Positions 44,865 to 53,919 of a stretch of 64,000 nt of DNA are shown here, one piece after another. A model generated the notes under the pieces. The model saw nothing but the letters and a program-made list of their open reading frames with translations. It was not told where the DNA came from and did no database searches. The number at the start of each line of letters is the position of its first letter. Position 1 is the stretch's first letter. Both the position numbers and the translations under genes were made by a program. Origin of the DNA: Collinsella sp. (GTDB taxonomy: Bacteria; Actinomycetota; Coriobacteriia; Coriobacteriales; Coriobacteriaceae); contig JAHYYI010000007.1 of NCBI GenBank assembly GCA_019425045.1, forward strand, positions 4,714-68,713, written 5' to 3'.

Positions 44865-45998
44865 ATGAGCACTTCAATTCAACCGAACGCGCCGTTTCGC
44901 GCTGATATCGTCGGCAGCTTTCTTCGTCCGCAGACCGTAAAGGATGCCCGCGCTGCCTATGCGGCAGGCACGCTTGATGCCGAGGAGCTTAAGGCCGTCG
45001 AGGACGATGCCATTCGCGATTTGGTGGCAAAGCAAAAGGCCGCCGGCCTGCAGGTCATCACCGATGGCGAGTTTCGCCGCAGCTACTGGCACCTCGATTT
45101 TATGTGGGGGCTGAACGGCGTCGAGCGTCGCACCTCGCGTACGGGCTATATGTTCCACGATGAGGAGACCACGGCCGATACCGCCGTGGTAACCGGTCCC
45201 ATTAGCGGCGAGAACCATCCGTTTGTCGAGCACTTTAAGTTTGTCAAGGCACTTGAGGGCGAGGGCCACGTTGCACGCCAGACCATCCCGGCGCCGATTC
45301 AGACGTTCTCCGAAGTCACGCTCGACCGCTGTGATGGCCAGCAGGAGAGTCTGCACGCTGTCTACAAGACCGACGAAGAGCTCGTCGATGCCATTGCCGC
45401 AGCATATCGCACCGTGATTGCCGACCTGTATGCCGCGGGCTGTCGCAACATTCAATTTGATGACTGCACCTGGGGCATCTATTGCGATACCGACTTTGTG
45501 GCAAAGACTGGTATGAGCCCGGTCGACCTGCAAAAGGTGTCCGAGCTGAGCGTGGCGCTCAACAACGCCGCCATCGAGGGCAAGCCCGACGACCTGGTCA
45601 TCAACACGCATGTGTGCCGTGGTAATTACCACTCCACCTATGCTTTTGAAGGCGGCTACGACCCCATCGCTCCATATCTGTTTGCGCATGAGGACGTCGA
45701 TGCGTTCTATCTGGAGTTCGATACACCGCGCGCCGGTGGCTTTGAGCCGCTCAAGTATGTTGCCCCCGGCAAGAAGGTCGTGTTGGGCCTGGTGACCACC
45801 AAGGCTGCGGAGCTCGAGGATGAGGACGCTATCGTTGAGCGCATCCGCGAGGCCGCCCAGTATGTGCCGCTCGAGAACCTGTATCTGTCTCCGCAGTGTG
45901 GCTTTGCCAGCTGCGAGATTGGCAACAAGCTGACCGAGGACGAGCAATGGGCAAAGATCGCGCTGGTCAAGCGCGTTGCCGAGCGCGTTTGGAAATAG
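44865..45998 (+). CDS. MetE-C-type methionine synthase II (YxjG/YxjH-like)
   Basis: This 377-residue protein is like the C-terminal catalytic half of cobalamin-independent methionine synthase. It has ADIVGSFLRPQ at the N-terminus, ITDGEFRRSYW, IQFDDCTWGIYCD and the zinc-binding His and Cys in NTHVCRGN, plus YLSPQCGFAS near the end. It could make methionine from homocysteine with a short methyl donor such as a methylcobalamin-free folate derivative. The LysR gene lies just upstream. ATG 44865 follows AAAGGGAG. Confidence 0.87.
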   Translation: MSTSIQPNAPFRADIVGSFLRPQTVKDARAAYAAGTLDAEELKAVEDDAIRDLVAKQKAAGLQVITDGEFRRSYWHLDFMWGLNGVERRTSRTGYMFHDEETTADTAVVTGPISGENHPFVEHFKFVKALEGEGHVARQTIPAPIQTFSEVTLDRCDGQQESLHAVYKTDEELVDAIAAAYRTVIADLYAAGCRNIQFDDCTWGIYCDTDFVAKTGMSPVDLQKVSELSVALNNAAIEGKPDDLVINTHVCRGNYHSTYAFEGGYDPIAPYLFAHEDVDAFYLEFDTPRAGGFEPLKYVAPGKKVVLGLVTTKAAELEDEDAIVERIREAAQYVPLENLYLSPQCGFASCEIGNKLTEDEQWAKIALVKRVAERVWK

Positions 45999-46120
45999 CG
46001 GTAACGTTCGCAGGTGACGGCGCATGCGAGACATGGCGTATCGCGTACAATGGTTCGGATCGTATCGTTCGGGCAGGTTATCCGATATGCCCGATCGCCC
46101 TTCCATTCGAAAGGACATCC

Positions 46121-47455
46121 ATGTCCCAGTCTTCGACGCCCGCCGTCGCCGATGCCATCTACGATGCGTCATCGCTCGGCCGCCCGCGCATGTTCCTACT
46201 CGGTCTGCAGCATCTATTCGCGATGTTTGGCGCCACGGTGTTGGTGCCCGTGCTCACCGGTCTCTCGGTGTCGGCAACGCTTTTGTTTGCCGGCTTGGGC
46301 ACGCTGCTGTTCCACTTCCTGTCGCGCGGCAAGGTGCCAGCGTTTTTGGGATCTTCGTTTGCCTTTATCGCGGGCTATGCCGCCATCGCGCCCAACGGCG
46401 AGGCTGAGCTCTTGCCCTACGCTTGCCTGGGCGTTGCCTGCGCCGGCCTGCTCTATCCGGTGCTGGCAGCGCTGTTCCGCGCATTTGGCGCCAAACGTGT
46501 CATGCGCTTCTTTCCGCCGGTGGTGACCGGTCCCATCGTCATTTCCATCGGCTTGATCCTGGCAAGCTCCGCCATTGCCAACTGCCAGACCAATTGGCTC
46601 GTCGCCGTTATCGCCGTGGCCGTGATCGTCATCTGCAACATCTGGGGCCGCGGCATGGTCAAGATCGTGCCGATTTTGCTGGGCGTTGTGGTGAGCTATG
46701 CCGTTGCGACTGCGCTGGGCGAGGTCGACTTTTCTGGCGTCGCAGCCGCTCCCTGGGTTGGTTTGCCCATCGTGTGGGATAACACCGTGTTTGCGCTCTT
46801 TGGGCCGCAGTTCGATAGCGGTCTTGCCACGACGGCCATCATCACCATCATGCCGCTGGCCTTTGCGACTATGATCGAGCATATCGGCGATATCTCCGCC
46901 ATCGGCTCCACCTGCGAGCGCAACTACATTGCCGATCCTGGCCTGCATCGCACGCTGCTCGGCGACGGCCTTGCCACGATCCTGGCTTCGCTCTTTGGCG
47001 CTCCGGCCAACACCACGTATGGCGAGAACACCGGTGTGCTCGCCCTGACGCGCGTGTTCGACCCGCGCGTGATTCGCATTGCCGCGTGCTGCGCCATCGT
47101 GCTTTCGTTCTGCCCCAAGTTCGCCGCGGTCATCGCCGCCATGCCGGCGTGTGTAATCGGCGGAGTGTCGCTCGTGCCCTACGGCATGATCAGCGCTGTG
47201 GGCGTTCGCAACCTCATCGAGAACCAGGTCGATTTCCAAAACAACCGCAACGTGCTGGTGGCCGCCCTGGTGCTCGTGCTTTCGCTCGGCATCGCGTACA
47301 GCACCGCCGGTGCCATCGTGTTGGAGCTGGGTGGCGTGACGATTTCGCTTTCGGGTCTTGCCGTGGGTTCGCTGGTGGGTATCGTGCTCAATGCGATTCT
47401 GCCGGGTAATGACTTTGAGTTCGACGTTTCTGAGCTTGAGGAGGCTGCTGAGTAA
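46121..47455 (+). CDS. Uracil/xanthine permease-family transporter (NCS2)
   Basis: This 444-residue membrane protein has the UraA-like fold with about 14 TM segments: LLGLQHLFAMFGATVLVPVLTG at the start, FLGSSFAFIAGYAAI, FFPPVVTGPIVISIGL, the TMIEHIGDISAIG substrate-site segment, and YGENTGVLALTRV. The NCS2 TM8/TM10 features are intact. It imports a nucleobase, probably uracil, by proton symport. ATG 46121 follows AAAGGA. A terminator follows. Confidence 0.9.
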   Translation: MSQSSTPAVADAIYDASSLGRPRMFLLGLQHLFAMFGATVLVPVLTGLSVSATLLFAGLGTLLFHFLSRGKVPAFLGSSFAFIAGYAAIAPNGEAELLPYACLGVACAGLLYPVLAALFRAFGAKRVMRFFPPVVTGPIVISIGLILASSAIANCQTNWLVAVIAVAVIVICNIWGRGMVKIVPILLGVVVSYAVATALGEVDFSGVAAAPWVGLPIVWDNTVFALFGPQFDSGLATTAIITIMPLAFATMIEHIGDISAIGSTCERNYIADPGLHRTLLGDGLATILASLFGAPANTTYGENTGVLALTRVFDPRVIRIAACCAIVLSFCPKFAAVIAAMPACVIGGVSLVPYGMISAVGVRNLIENQVDFQNNRNVLVAALVLVLSLGIAYSTAGAIVLELGGVTISLSGLAVGSLVGIVLNAILPGNDFEFDVSELEEAAE

Positions 47456-47476
47456 CAACTGCGTCCAGCTGAATCA

Positions 47477-47514
47477 AAAAATGGCGCCCATGCGTACGCG
47501 CGGGCGTCATTTTT
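47477..47514. terminator. Terminator between convergent genes
   Basis: AAAAATGGCGCCC (47477-47489) and GGGCGTCATTTTT (47502-47514) form a stem with one G-T pair, followed by TTTTT on the plus strand. The esterase stop overlaps its end. Confidence 0.8.
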
Positions 47515-48178
47515 AATGCGTCAATATCCAGTGGATGCCACGTGCCATGCGCAGATTGGTTTGGGCAAAGTGATTACCGGGGTTGAGCTCCAGCGTTGTT
47601 GGAATGCCGCGCTCGACGAGCAACGCTTCCATCGCACGTGTGTCGTCGAGTACATGCCGCATCATGCGGTTGGGCGTCTTGGTCTCCTTTTTGCCGAGCG
47701 ACAGGTAGACGGCGTCGGGCGTAACTGCCATCGCGTGCTCGTGAGCATAGTCGATAAAGCCAGGAAACCATAGCGACCCCGATGCGCTTGCAACGCGGTC
47801 AAAGGCATCAGTCTGCCAGAGGGCCCAAAGCGAAAAGAGGCCCGCGAGCGAGTAGCCGGCAATGCCACGCCAAGCAGGTGGCTGTGGGAGCGATAATTCG
47901 AGCTTTGGGATTATCCGGTTCAGCAACTCATCAAGAAAACCGGCAGCTTGGCCGCCGAAAGGCTCGGCATCGCGTACGGTCCCGTCGCATGCCCAGGGGC
48001 TCAGCTCGCGATTCCAATCGAGCCCGCCAATGGCGACGAGGGTGAATGGCGGACAGTCGAGCTCTCGGCAGCGGTCATAAACATCGCTACCGTCGCCCAT
48101 GACCACGGGAAGATAGATGACTGGTGCGCTTTCGGCATGCTGTGCATGAACGGTTATCTGCTTTTGATGCGCTTCCAT
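47513..48178 (-). CDS. Alpha/beta hydrolase, enterochelin esterase-like
   Basis: This 221-residue protein has the esterase D/enterochelin-esterase fold. VIYLPVVMGDG is near the N-terminus, GIAGYSLAGLFSLWAL contains the GxSxxG nucleophile, and NPGNHFAQTNLRM contains the catalytic His region. No signal peptide is seen. The substrate could be a siderophore ester or an acyl ester. ATG 48178 follows GAGAAG. It is convergent with the uracil permease. Confidence 0.82.
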   Translation of the reverse strand: MEAHQKQITVHAQHAESAPVIYLPVVMGDGSDVYDRCRELDCPPFTLVAIGGLDWNRELSPWACDGTVRDAEPFGGQAAGFLDELLNRIIPKLELSLPQPPAWRGIAGYSLAGLFSLWALWQTDAFDRVASASGSLWFPGFIDYAHEHAMAVTPDAVYLSLGKKETKTPNRMMRHVLDDTRAMEALLVERGIPTTLELNPGNHFAQTNLRMARGIHWILTH

Positions 48179-48290
48179 GACGGGCTTCTCTCGGCGTTGT
48201 GATATCGACGGCCCCCATTGTCGCACGTCGGCTCATGCAGGTTGGGCTAGACCAAAGACAATCTCGTGCATACCCTGCGGACGCATATGG

Positions 48291-48328
48291 AAAACGCCAC
48301 CGCCGGAGGGGAGCTCGGTGGTGGCGTT
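48291..48328 (-). terminator. Terminator downstream of surface protein A
   Basis: AACGCCACC and GGTGGCGTT form a 9-bp stem. Read on the minus strand, TTTTCC follows. It lies just after the stop of the surface protein gene (48386). Confidence 0.7.
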
Positions 48329-48385
48329 GTTAAACGGTGCTGGGACTCGGGGCCTTCGCGGGAGCTGCCATGTGCGCAGAGGCGT

Positions 48386-50161
48386 CTAAGAGCGCTTGCG
48401 GCTCGCCATGGTGCCTGCGGCGATAGCGGCTGTTCCCGCAAGGACGGTTGCCACGATGACCGCACCCGAGGTGTCGCCGGTTGCCGCGAGCACGCCGGTG
48501 GCCTTGGCCTTCGTGGTTGCAACCGCAACGGTCTTGGTCGTCTTTGCGCCCTCGGGCTTGGGGTCCTGCTTGGACTCCGCGGGCTTGGTCTCGTCGGGCT
48601 TGGGGTCTTCCGGCTTGGCTACCTCGGGAGGTGCGATGACCATGCTCTTGGCGACAGCTTCGTTATAGGGGGAGTCGATCACAGCGTCGCCCGTGCCGAT
48701 GGCTTGGCCTGCCTCGTAGATGCCGTCACGGAGCTTGCGATAGTCAATGACCTTGCCGCCTTTGGGCGTCTGGATGGCGGCGTTCTCAATCTTGATGGTG
48801 CCGATTGTCTTGCCGTCAGCGCTCATGGCACGGGCAAAGATTGCCGCTGTATCTCCTTCGGCCGTTACCTTGCTGCGGATGATCGAGATGACTGCGGGTG
48901 TGACGCCCTCGCTGGTCTGGGCGATGATGCCGATGTTCTCGCCTTGGGGCTCGGGGCTCGTCTCGCCATCTTGGTTTTCGCTGTAGGGGGTGGGGCCGTC
49001 GCCGTTCTCGACATAGCGGGCTATGGCCTTGACAACGGAGTCGCTGATGTAGATGTGGCCACCCTCCTCGTTGGGTCGATCGTTTCTGGTGGAGAATGCA
49101 GCCGAAACCTCGCCTTCCGCAAACGCGTCCACGGTGGAGCCGTTCTTGACGACGATGTCGTCCTGGTAGGTGAAGAGGGCGATGGCGCCACCGTATCTGC
49201 CTTTACCTGCACGGACTGTCACGTTTGCATGATCGAGGGTGATGCCCTTGTGGACATAGACGCCATATTCAACACCGTTTGCGTTGAGGGAGGCGTTTGT
49301 GGCTGCGAGGCTGCCCTTGGCCTCGACGGCGGCGTCTTTCTCGGAGCTCGCCTTGACCTGGCTGCCGTCCGAGATATTGATGTTGCCGCCGCTCCAAATG
49401 GCCTCACCATCGGCTGAGCTTGCCTCGACTGTGCCGCCACCCTTGATGGTGAGGCTCTTGTCGGTTCCGATACCCTTGTCCTTGGTAGCCCTGGCGGTGA
49501 CGGCCCCGCTGTCGTCAATCGTGATATTGCCGTTTGCCCTGATGCCATCCGATACGCCCGTGGCGTTGACGTTGCCCGAACCTTTGATAGCGAGATCGCC
49601 CTCGGCGTCGATGGCATCAAACCCAGCGCTCGTGGCGTTGACGGATCCGGCTCCGTCGATGTTGATATTACCCGTGGAGAGGATAGCGTCCTCAGTAGAT
49701 GTCACGCTGAGCGTGCTGCCCGCGTCGCCTTGGATATTGAGCTCGGCGTTCTCATTCTTGCCATGAGAAGCCTTGATGCCTTCGATCCAGTCGGCAGTGA
49801 CGATGTTGTTTCCCGAGTAATTCACGTTGAGCTTGCCTGCGGCCTGGATCTCGCCGCCGTTATAGTTGTTGAGCTTCAAGTCGTCGGCGCCGTCCCACGA
49901 CCAGGTGCCGGTCTCGTCGCCCGCCGCAGTGCCGGCGTTGTATTTGGTTTCGCCGACCTTGACCCATTCCGCCGCGAGCGAGACGCTCGGCATGAGCAGC
50001 GAGCTCACCGTGAGCGCGCACACGGCGCCTACGACGATGCGGCGCGTCACGCGGCGCCAGCTGCCGTGCGCGAGTCCTATGCGACGGCGAACGTCGGGTT
50101 CGGCAACATGGGTTCCGGCGGTAGTGTCATTGCGTTTGGGGGTCGTGAACAAGGCTGCCAT
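48386..50161 (-). CDS. LAxTG-anchored surface protein A, beta-helix type
   Basis: This 591-residue protein has a long signal peptide with a basic N-region (SWRRVTRR) and hydrophobic core ending near residue 60. A large domain follows, built of about 20-residue repeats of the type GNINIDGAGSVNATS with alternating Asn, Gly, Ala and hydrophobic residues, typical of right-handed beta-helices. A Lys/Pro/Glu-rich stalk follows. At the C-terminus is a class E-like sortase signal LAATGD, a TM segment and RKRS. It should be covalently attached to the cell wall. ATG 50161 follows GGGAG. It is a tandem paralogue of the gene at 50433-52205. Confidence 0.85.
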   Translation of the reverse strand: MAALFTTPKRNDTTAGTHVAEPDVRRRIGLAHGSWRRVTRRIVVGAVCALTVSSLLMPSVSLAAEWVKVGETKYNAGTAAGDETGTWSWDGADDLKLNNYNGGEIQAAGKLNVNYSGNNIVTADWIEGIKASHGKNENAELNIQGDAGSTLSVTSTEDAILSTGNINIDGAGSVNATSAGFDAIDAEGDLAIKGSGNVNATGVSDGIRANGNITIDDSGAVTARATKDKGIGTDKSLTIKGGGTVEASSADGEAIWSGGNINISDGSQVKASSEKDAAVEAKGSLAATNASLNANGVEYGVYVHKGITLDHANVTVRAGKGRYGGAIALFTYQDDIVVKNGSTVDAFAEGEVSAAFSTRNDRPNEEGGHIYISDSVVKAIARYVENGDGPTPYSENQDGETSPEPQGENIGIIAQTSEGVTPAVISIIRSKVTAEGDTAAIFARAMSADGKTIGTIKIENAAIQTPKGGKVIDYRKLRDGIYEAGQAIGTGDAVIDSPYNEAVAKSMVIAPPEVAKPEDPKPDETKPAESKQDPKPEGAKTTKTVAVATTKAKATGVLAATGDTSGAVIVATVLAGTAAIAAGTMASRKRS

Positions 50162-50306
50162 GGTTGCTCCCGTTCTCATAGGGCCTATACGGCTAGGTTC
50201 AGCGTATCTGCTGGATGTTGCCGGCGGTAGTGCCGTTTGGAGGGCAAAATGGCCAAAATGGGGGAGAAATAGGCCGCACGCCGGCGCAGGGACCGACGCT
50301 AAAAGA

Positions 50307-50339
50307 AAAGCGCGGGGCCGCATGGCGACTCCGCGCTTT
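50307..50339 (-). terminator. Terminator-like hairpin in the duplicated segment
   Basis: AAAGCGCGG (50307-50315) and CCGCGCTTT (50331-50339) flank a 15-base loop. A stronger version lies at 52349-52389 in the same relative place, so the hairpin was duplicated with the surrounding DNA. Confidence 0.65.
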
Positions 50340-50365
50340 ATTGTTCAGCTTTTGCAGCCTTGCCC

Positions 50366-50410
50366 TTACGCTACGAAGAAGTAGACGGGGAAGGCAAGGG
50401 CTGCGATCCA
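50366..50410 (-). pseudogene. Fragment of the NCS2 permease 3' end
   Basis: These 45 bases match 52413-52457, the last 14 codons plus stop of the permease gene, at 41 of 45 positions. The frame encodes WIAALAFPVYFFVA and a TAA stop. It lies between the two surface protein genes and marks the junction of a tandem duplication. Confidence 0.85.
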
Positions 50411-50432
50411 CCCGTCCTGTGCGAAAAAGTGT

Positions 50433-52205
50433 TTACGAGCGTTTGCGACTCGCCAGGGCGCCTGCGGCGATGGCGGCTGTTCCCGCAAGGGCGGCTGCCA
50501 CGATGGCTGCGTTCGAGGTGTCGCCGGTTGCCGCGAGCTTGCCGACGGTCTTGGCTCCCTTGGCTGCAACTGCAACGGTCTTGGTTGTCTTCGTGCCCTC
50601 GGACTTGGAACCCTCGGGCTTGGTCTTGCCGTGCTTTTCCTCGGGCTTGGTCTCCTCGGGAGGCACGATGACCGTGCTCTTGGCGACAGCGGCGTCATAG
50701 GGGGAGTCAATCGTGGCATCGCCCGTGCCGATGGTCTGCCCCGCCTCGTAGACGATGCCGTCGCTGAGCTCTTCCTTGTTGCGATAGTCAATGACTTTGC
50801 CGCCTGCAGGCGTCTGGATGGTGGCGTCCTTGATTTCGATGGTGCCGATCGCCTTGCCGTCCGCGCTCATGGCAAGGGCGAAGATAGCCGCCGTGTCTCC
50901 CTCGGCCGTGACCTTGCTGCGGACGATCGAGATGGTCGCGGGCGTGATGCCCTTCTCGGTCTGCGCGAAGATGCCGATGTTCAGGCCCTCGGACTCAGGG
51001 ATGATTTCGTCGTTTTGGTCTCCACTGTAGTGGTCGGGGCCGTCGCCGCCGGTCTCGGCATAGCGGGCTATGGCCTTGACAACGGAGTCGCTGATGTAGA
51101 TATGGCCACCCGCTTCGTCGGAGTAGAAATTACTGGTGGAGATTGCAACCGAGAACCTGCCTTCTGCGAGCGCATCCACAGTCGAGCCGTTCTTGATGAC
51201 GATGTCGTCCTCATCGGTGAAGAGTGCGCTGGCTTCCCCGCCATCTGAGCTTGCGCGGACCGTCACGGTCGCGCCATCGAGCGTGATGCCCTTGTAGACA
51301 TAGATGCCATACCCAACGCCACTTGCGTTGAGGGAAGCGTTCGTGACCGTGAGGCTGTTTTTACCGTCGATGGCGGCGTCTTCCTCGGAGCTTGCCTTGA
51401 CCTGGCTGCCCCCCGAGATCTCGATGTTGCCGTCGGCCCAAATCGCATTGTCTTTGATAGAGCTTGCCTCTACCTTGCCGCCGCCCTTTATGATGAGGTT
51501 CTCGTTAGCATCGATACCCTGATCCTCGGTGGCCTTGGCGGTGACGGTTCCGCTGTTGTCGATCGTGATGTTGCCGTCGGCCCTGATGCCATCCGAATCG
51601 CCCGTGGCGTTAACGTTTCCCGAGCCCTTGATGGTGACATCGCCCCCGGCATCGATGGCATCGTGCTCGGTGCTCGTGGCGTTGACAGTGCCAGCGCCGT
51701 CGATGTTGATGTTGCCGACGGAAGTGATGGCGTCACGAGAAGATGTCACGTTGAGCGTGCTGGACGCGTCGCCCTGAATATTAAGCTCGGCGTTCTCGTT
51801 CGCGCCATCCTTAACCTTGATGCCGCGGCCGTTGTCGTTAGTGACGGTGTTGTTGCCCTCGTAGCTCACGTTGAGCTTGCCCGCTGCCTCGATCGCGCCG
51901 CCGTTATAGCCGTTGAGCTTCATGTCGTCGGCGCCGTCCCAGCTCCAGGTGCCGGCGGCGTCGCCCGCCGCGGTGCCGGCGTTGTATTGGGTGCCGCCGA
52001 CGTCCACCCACTCGGCCGCGAGCGAGACGCTCGGCATGAGCAGCGAACTTACCGTGAGCGCGCATACGGCGCCTACAACGATGCGGCGTGTCACGCGGCG
52101 CCAGCTGCCGTGTGCGAGCAGCGTGCGACGGCGCACGTCGGGCTCGACAAAATGGGCTCCAGAGGTTTTGTCATTGCGCTTGGGGGTCGTGAACAAGGCG
52201 GCCAT
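50433..52205 (-). CDS. LAxTG-anchored surface protein B, beta-helix type
   Basis: This 590-residue protein is a close paralogue of the gene at 48386-50161. It has the same signal peptide with the same SLLMPSVSLAAEW cleavage region, the same beta-helix-type repeats (AELNIQGDASSTLNVTSS and similar), the Lys/Pro/Glu-rich stalk, LAATGD, TM and RKRS. Both proteins differ in many repeat positions, giving divergent outer faces. ATG 52205 follows GGGAG. It lies directly downstream of the NCS2 permease, the ancestral arrangement. Confidence 0.85.
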   Translation of the reverse strand: MAALFTTPKRNDKTSGAHFVEPDVRRRTLLAHGSWRRVTRRIVVGAVCALTVSSLLMPSVSLAAEWVDVGGTQYNAGTAAGDAAGTWSWDGADDMKLNGYNGGAIEAAGKLNVSYEGNNTVTNDNGRGIKVKDGANENAELNIQGDASSTLNVTSSRDAITSVGNINIDGAGTVNATSTEHDAIDAGGDVTIKGSGNVNATGDSDGIRADGNITIDNSGTVTAKATEDQGIDANENLIIKGGGKVEASSIKDNAIWADGNIEISGGSQVKASSEEDAAIDGKNSLTVTNASLNASGVGYGIYVYKGITLDGATVTVRASSDGGEASALFTDEDDIVIKNGSTVDALAEGRFSVAISTSNFYSDEAGGHIYISDSVVKAIARYAETGGDGPDHYSGDQNDEIIPESEGLNIGIFAQTEKGITPATISIVRSKVTAEGDTAAIFALAMSADGKAIGTIEIKDATIQTPAGGKVIDYRNKEELSDGIVYEAGQTIGTGDATIDSPYDAAVAKSTVIVPPEETKPEEKHGKTKPEGSKSEGTKTTKTVAVAAKGAKTVGKLAATGDTSNAAIVAAALAGTAAIAAGALASRKRS

Positions 52206-52348
52206 GGTTACTCCCATCCTCATAGGGCCTATGCGATTACGCCCAGCATATCTGCAGGATGTAGCCGGCGGTAGTGCCGTTTGGAGAGCAAAACGTCCAA
52301 AACTTGCGAAGCAATACATCGCGCGTCCGTGTGGCGCCTGGCTTTAAA

Positions 52349-52389
52349 AGCAAAGCGCGGAGCCGCTCGATGCGACTCCGCGCTTTGCT
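52349..52389 (-). terminator. Terminator of the NCS2 permease gene
   Basis: AGCAAAGCGCGGAG (52349-52362) and CTCCGCGCTTTGCT (52376-52389) are perfect 14-bp arms with a 13-base loop, just after the permease stop on the minus strand. Confidence 0.8.
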
Positions 52390-52412
52390 GTTTGGTATTG
52401 CAAATCTTGCGC

Positions 52413-53726
52413 CTACGCTACAAAGAAGTAGACGAGGAAGGCAAGTGCTGCGATCCACATGAGCGGCTTGATCTTGGAGGCCTCGCCCTTAAAGAGCGCG
52501 ACGATCACGTAGGCGATAAAGCCCAGGCCAATGCCGGCAGAGATGGAGTAAGTGAAGGGCACGCCGGCGACAATCATGAACGCCGGGAAACCTTGCGACA
52601 CGTCGGACCAGTCGATCTCGGAGGCCTCGCTCATCATGAGGTAGCCGACGTAGACCAGAGCACCGCAGGTGGCGGCGCTGGAAACGATGGTGACGATGGG
52701 GGAGAAGAACGCGGCGAGGATGAACAGCACGCCGGTGGTGACGGAGGTGAGACCCGTGCGGCCACCGTCGGCAGCGCCGGACGTGGACTCGACGAAAGTG
52801 GTGATGGAGGAGACGCCCATAAAGCCACCGGCAGCAGCGGCCACGGAGTCGACGACCAGGATGGGACGGATGTCCTCGACATTGCCGTCCTCGGTCAGGA
52901 ACTCGCCCTGCTTGGCGACGGCCATCGCGGTGCCCATGGTGTCGAAGAAGTCACTCATGAGCAGCGAGAAGGCCACGACGAGCAGCATCGGGTCGGTCAG
53001 AACCTTCACGATGGCCATGTTGCCATCGGCGGTGCTGGCAAACGGGGCGCCAAAGGTCGAGAAGTCGAGCGGTGCGATGAGGCCCTCGGGCGCATGAGTG
53101 ACGCCCAGCGGGATACCGGCGATAACGGCGACGATGATGCCGATGAGCAGCGAGCCCGGCACGTTGCGGGAAGCCAGGGCGACCGTCACGACGATGGAGA
53201 TGATGCCGACGATAAAGGTGGGGGAGGTGATGTCGCCCAGGCCGACAAGCGTACCGGCGCCAGCGGTGATGATGCCGGCGTCGCACAGGCCGATCATGGC
53301 GATAAACAGGCCCAGACCCACCGAGATGGCGTGGCGCAGGACCACGGGGATGGCGTCCATGATGGCCTCGCGCAGGCCGCAAAGGACGAGCAGCAAGATG
53401 ACGACGCCCTCGAGGAAGATAACGCTCATGGCCACGTGCCAGTCGCCGCCGCACATGGTGGTGGCGATGCCCGCAATCATGGCGTTGATGCCCAGACCCG
53501 ACGCACAGGCGAGCGGGCGGTTGGCGAAGATACCCATGCAGATGGTCATGATGCCGGCGCCCAGGCAGGTGGCGCAGGCGAGCGCTCCCGCATCGATGCC
53601 AGCGCCCGAGAGCACTGCGGGGTTGACGGCGATGATGTAGGCCATCGCCAGGAATGTTGTCAGTCCAGCGCGAAGTTCGGTCCCGATTGTGGACTTGCGC
53701 TCACTGACGTGAAAAAGTTCGTCCAT
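52413..53726 (-). CDS. NCS2-family purine permease, AzgA type
   Basis: This 437-residue protein has the AzgA-like layout: STIGTELRAGLTTFLAMAYIIAVNPAVLS at the N-terminus, LACASGLGINAMIA, and the substrate-site SDFFDTMGTAMAVAKQGEFL and SSITTFVESTSGAADGGRTGL. Such proteins import adenine, guanine or hypoxanthine by proton symport. About 12-14 TM segments are predicted. ATG 53726 follows AAGGAAAGGG. It is upstream of the duplicated surface protein gene. Confidence 0.92.
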   Translation of the reverse strand: MDELFHVSERKSTIGTELRAGLTTFLAMAYIIAVNPAVLSGAGIDAGALACATCLGAGIMTICMGIFANRPLACASGLGINAMIAGIATTMCGGDWHVAMSVIFLEGVVILLLVLCGLREAIMDAIPVVLRHAISVGLGLFIAMIGLCDAGIITAGAGTLVGLGDITSPTFIVGIISIVVTVALASRNVPGSLLIGIIVAVIAGIPLGVTHAPEGLIAPLDFSTFGAPFASTADGNMAIVKVLTDPMLLVVAFSLLMSDFFDTMGTAMAVAKQGEFLTEDGNVEDIRPILVVDSVAAAAGGFMGVSSITTFVESTSGAADGGRTGLTSVTTGVLFILAAFFSPIVTIVSSAATCGALVYVGYLMMSEASEIDWSDVSQGFPAFMIVAGVPFTYSISAGIGLGFIAYVIVALFKGEASKIKPLMWIAALAFLVYFFVA

Positions 53727-53919
53727 GCATACCCTTTCCTTGTTCGGCCCCGAGTTTAGGCCGATTGACACGAACTCACCCACTATATCGCCTTTGTGAA
53801 GTTGGTGTTCCTCACATGTTGATGTTCGGCGGTTTGTAACGGACGGGCGGTATCTTTCGCATGAAATTGTGTAGGTACCGTATACTTAAGCGGTTACAAC
53901 GACCCCTATGGAGGAACGT

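Noticed and set aside
52281..53759. 492-codon plus-strand frame
   Set aside because: Antisense to the NCS2 permease and very rich in Asp, Gly and His, as expected of a shadow frame.
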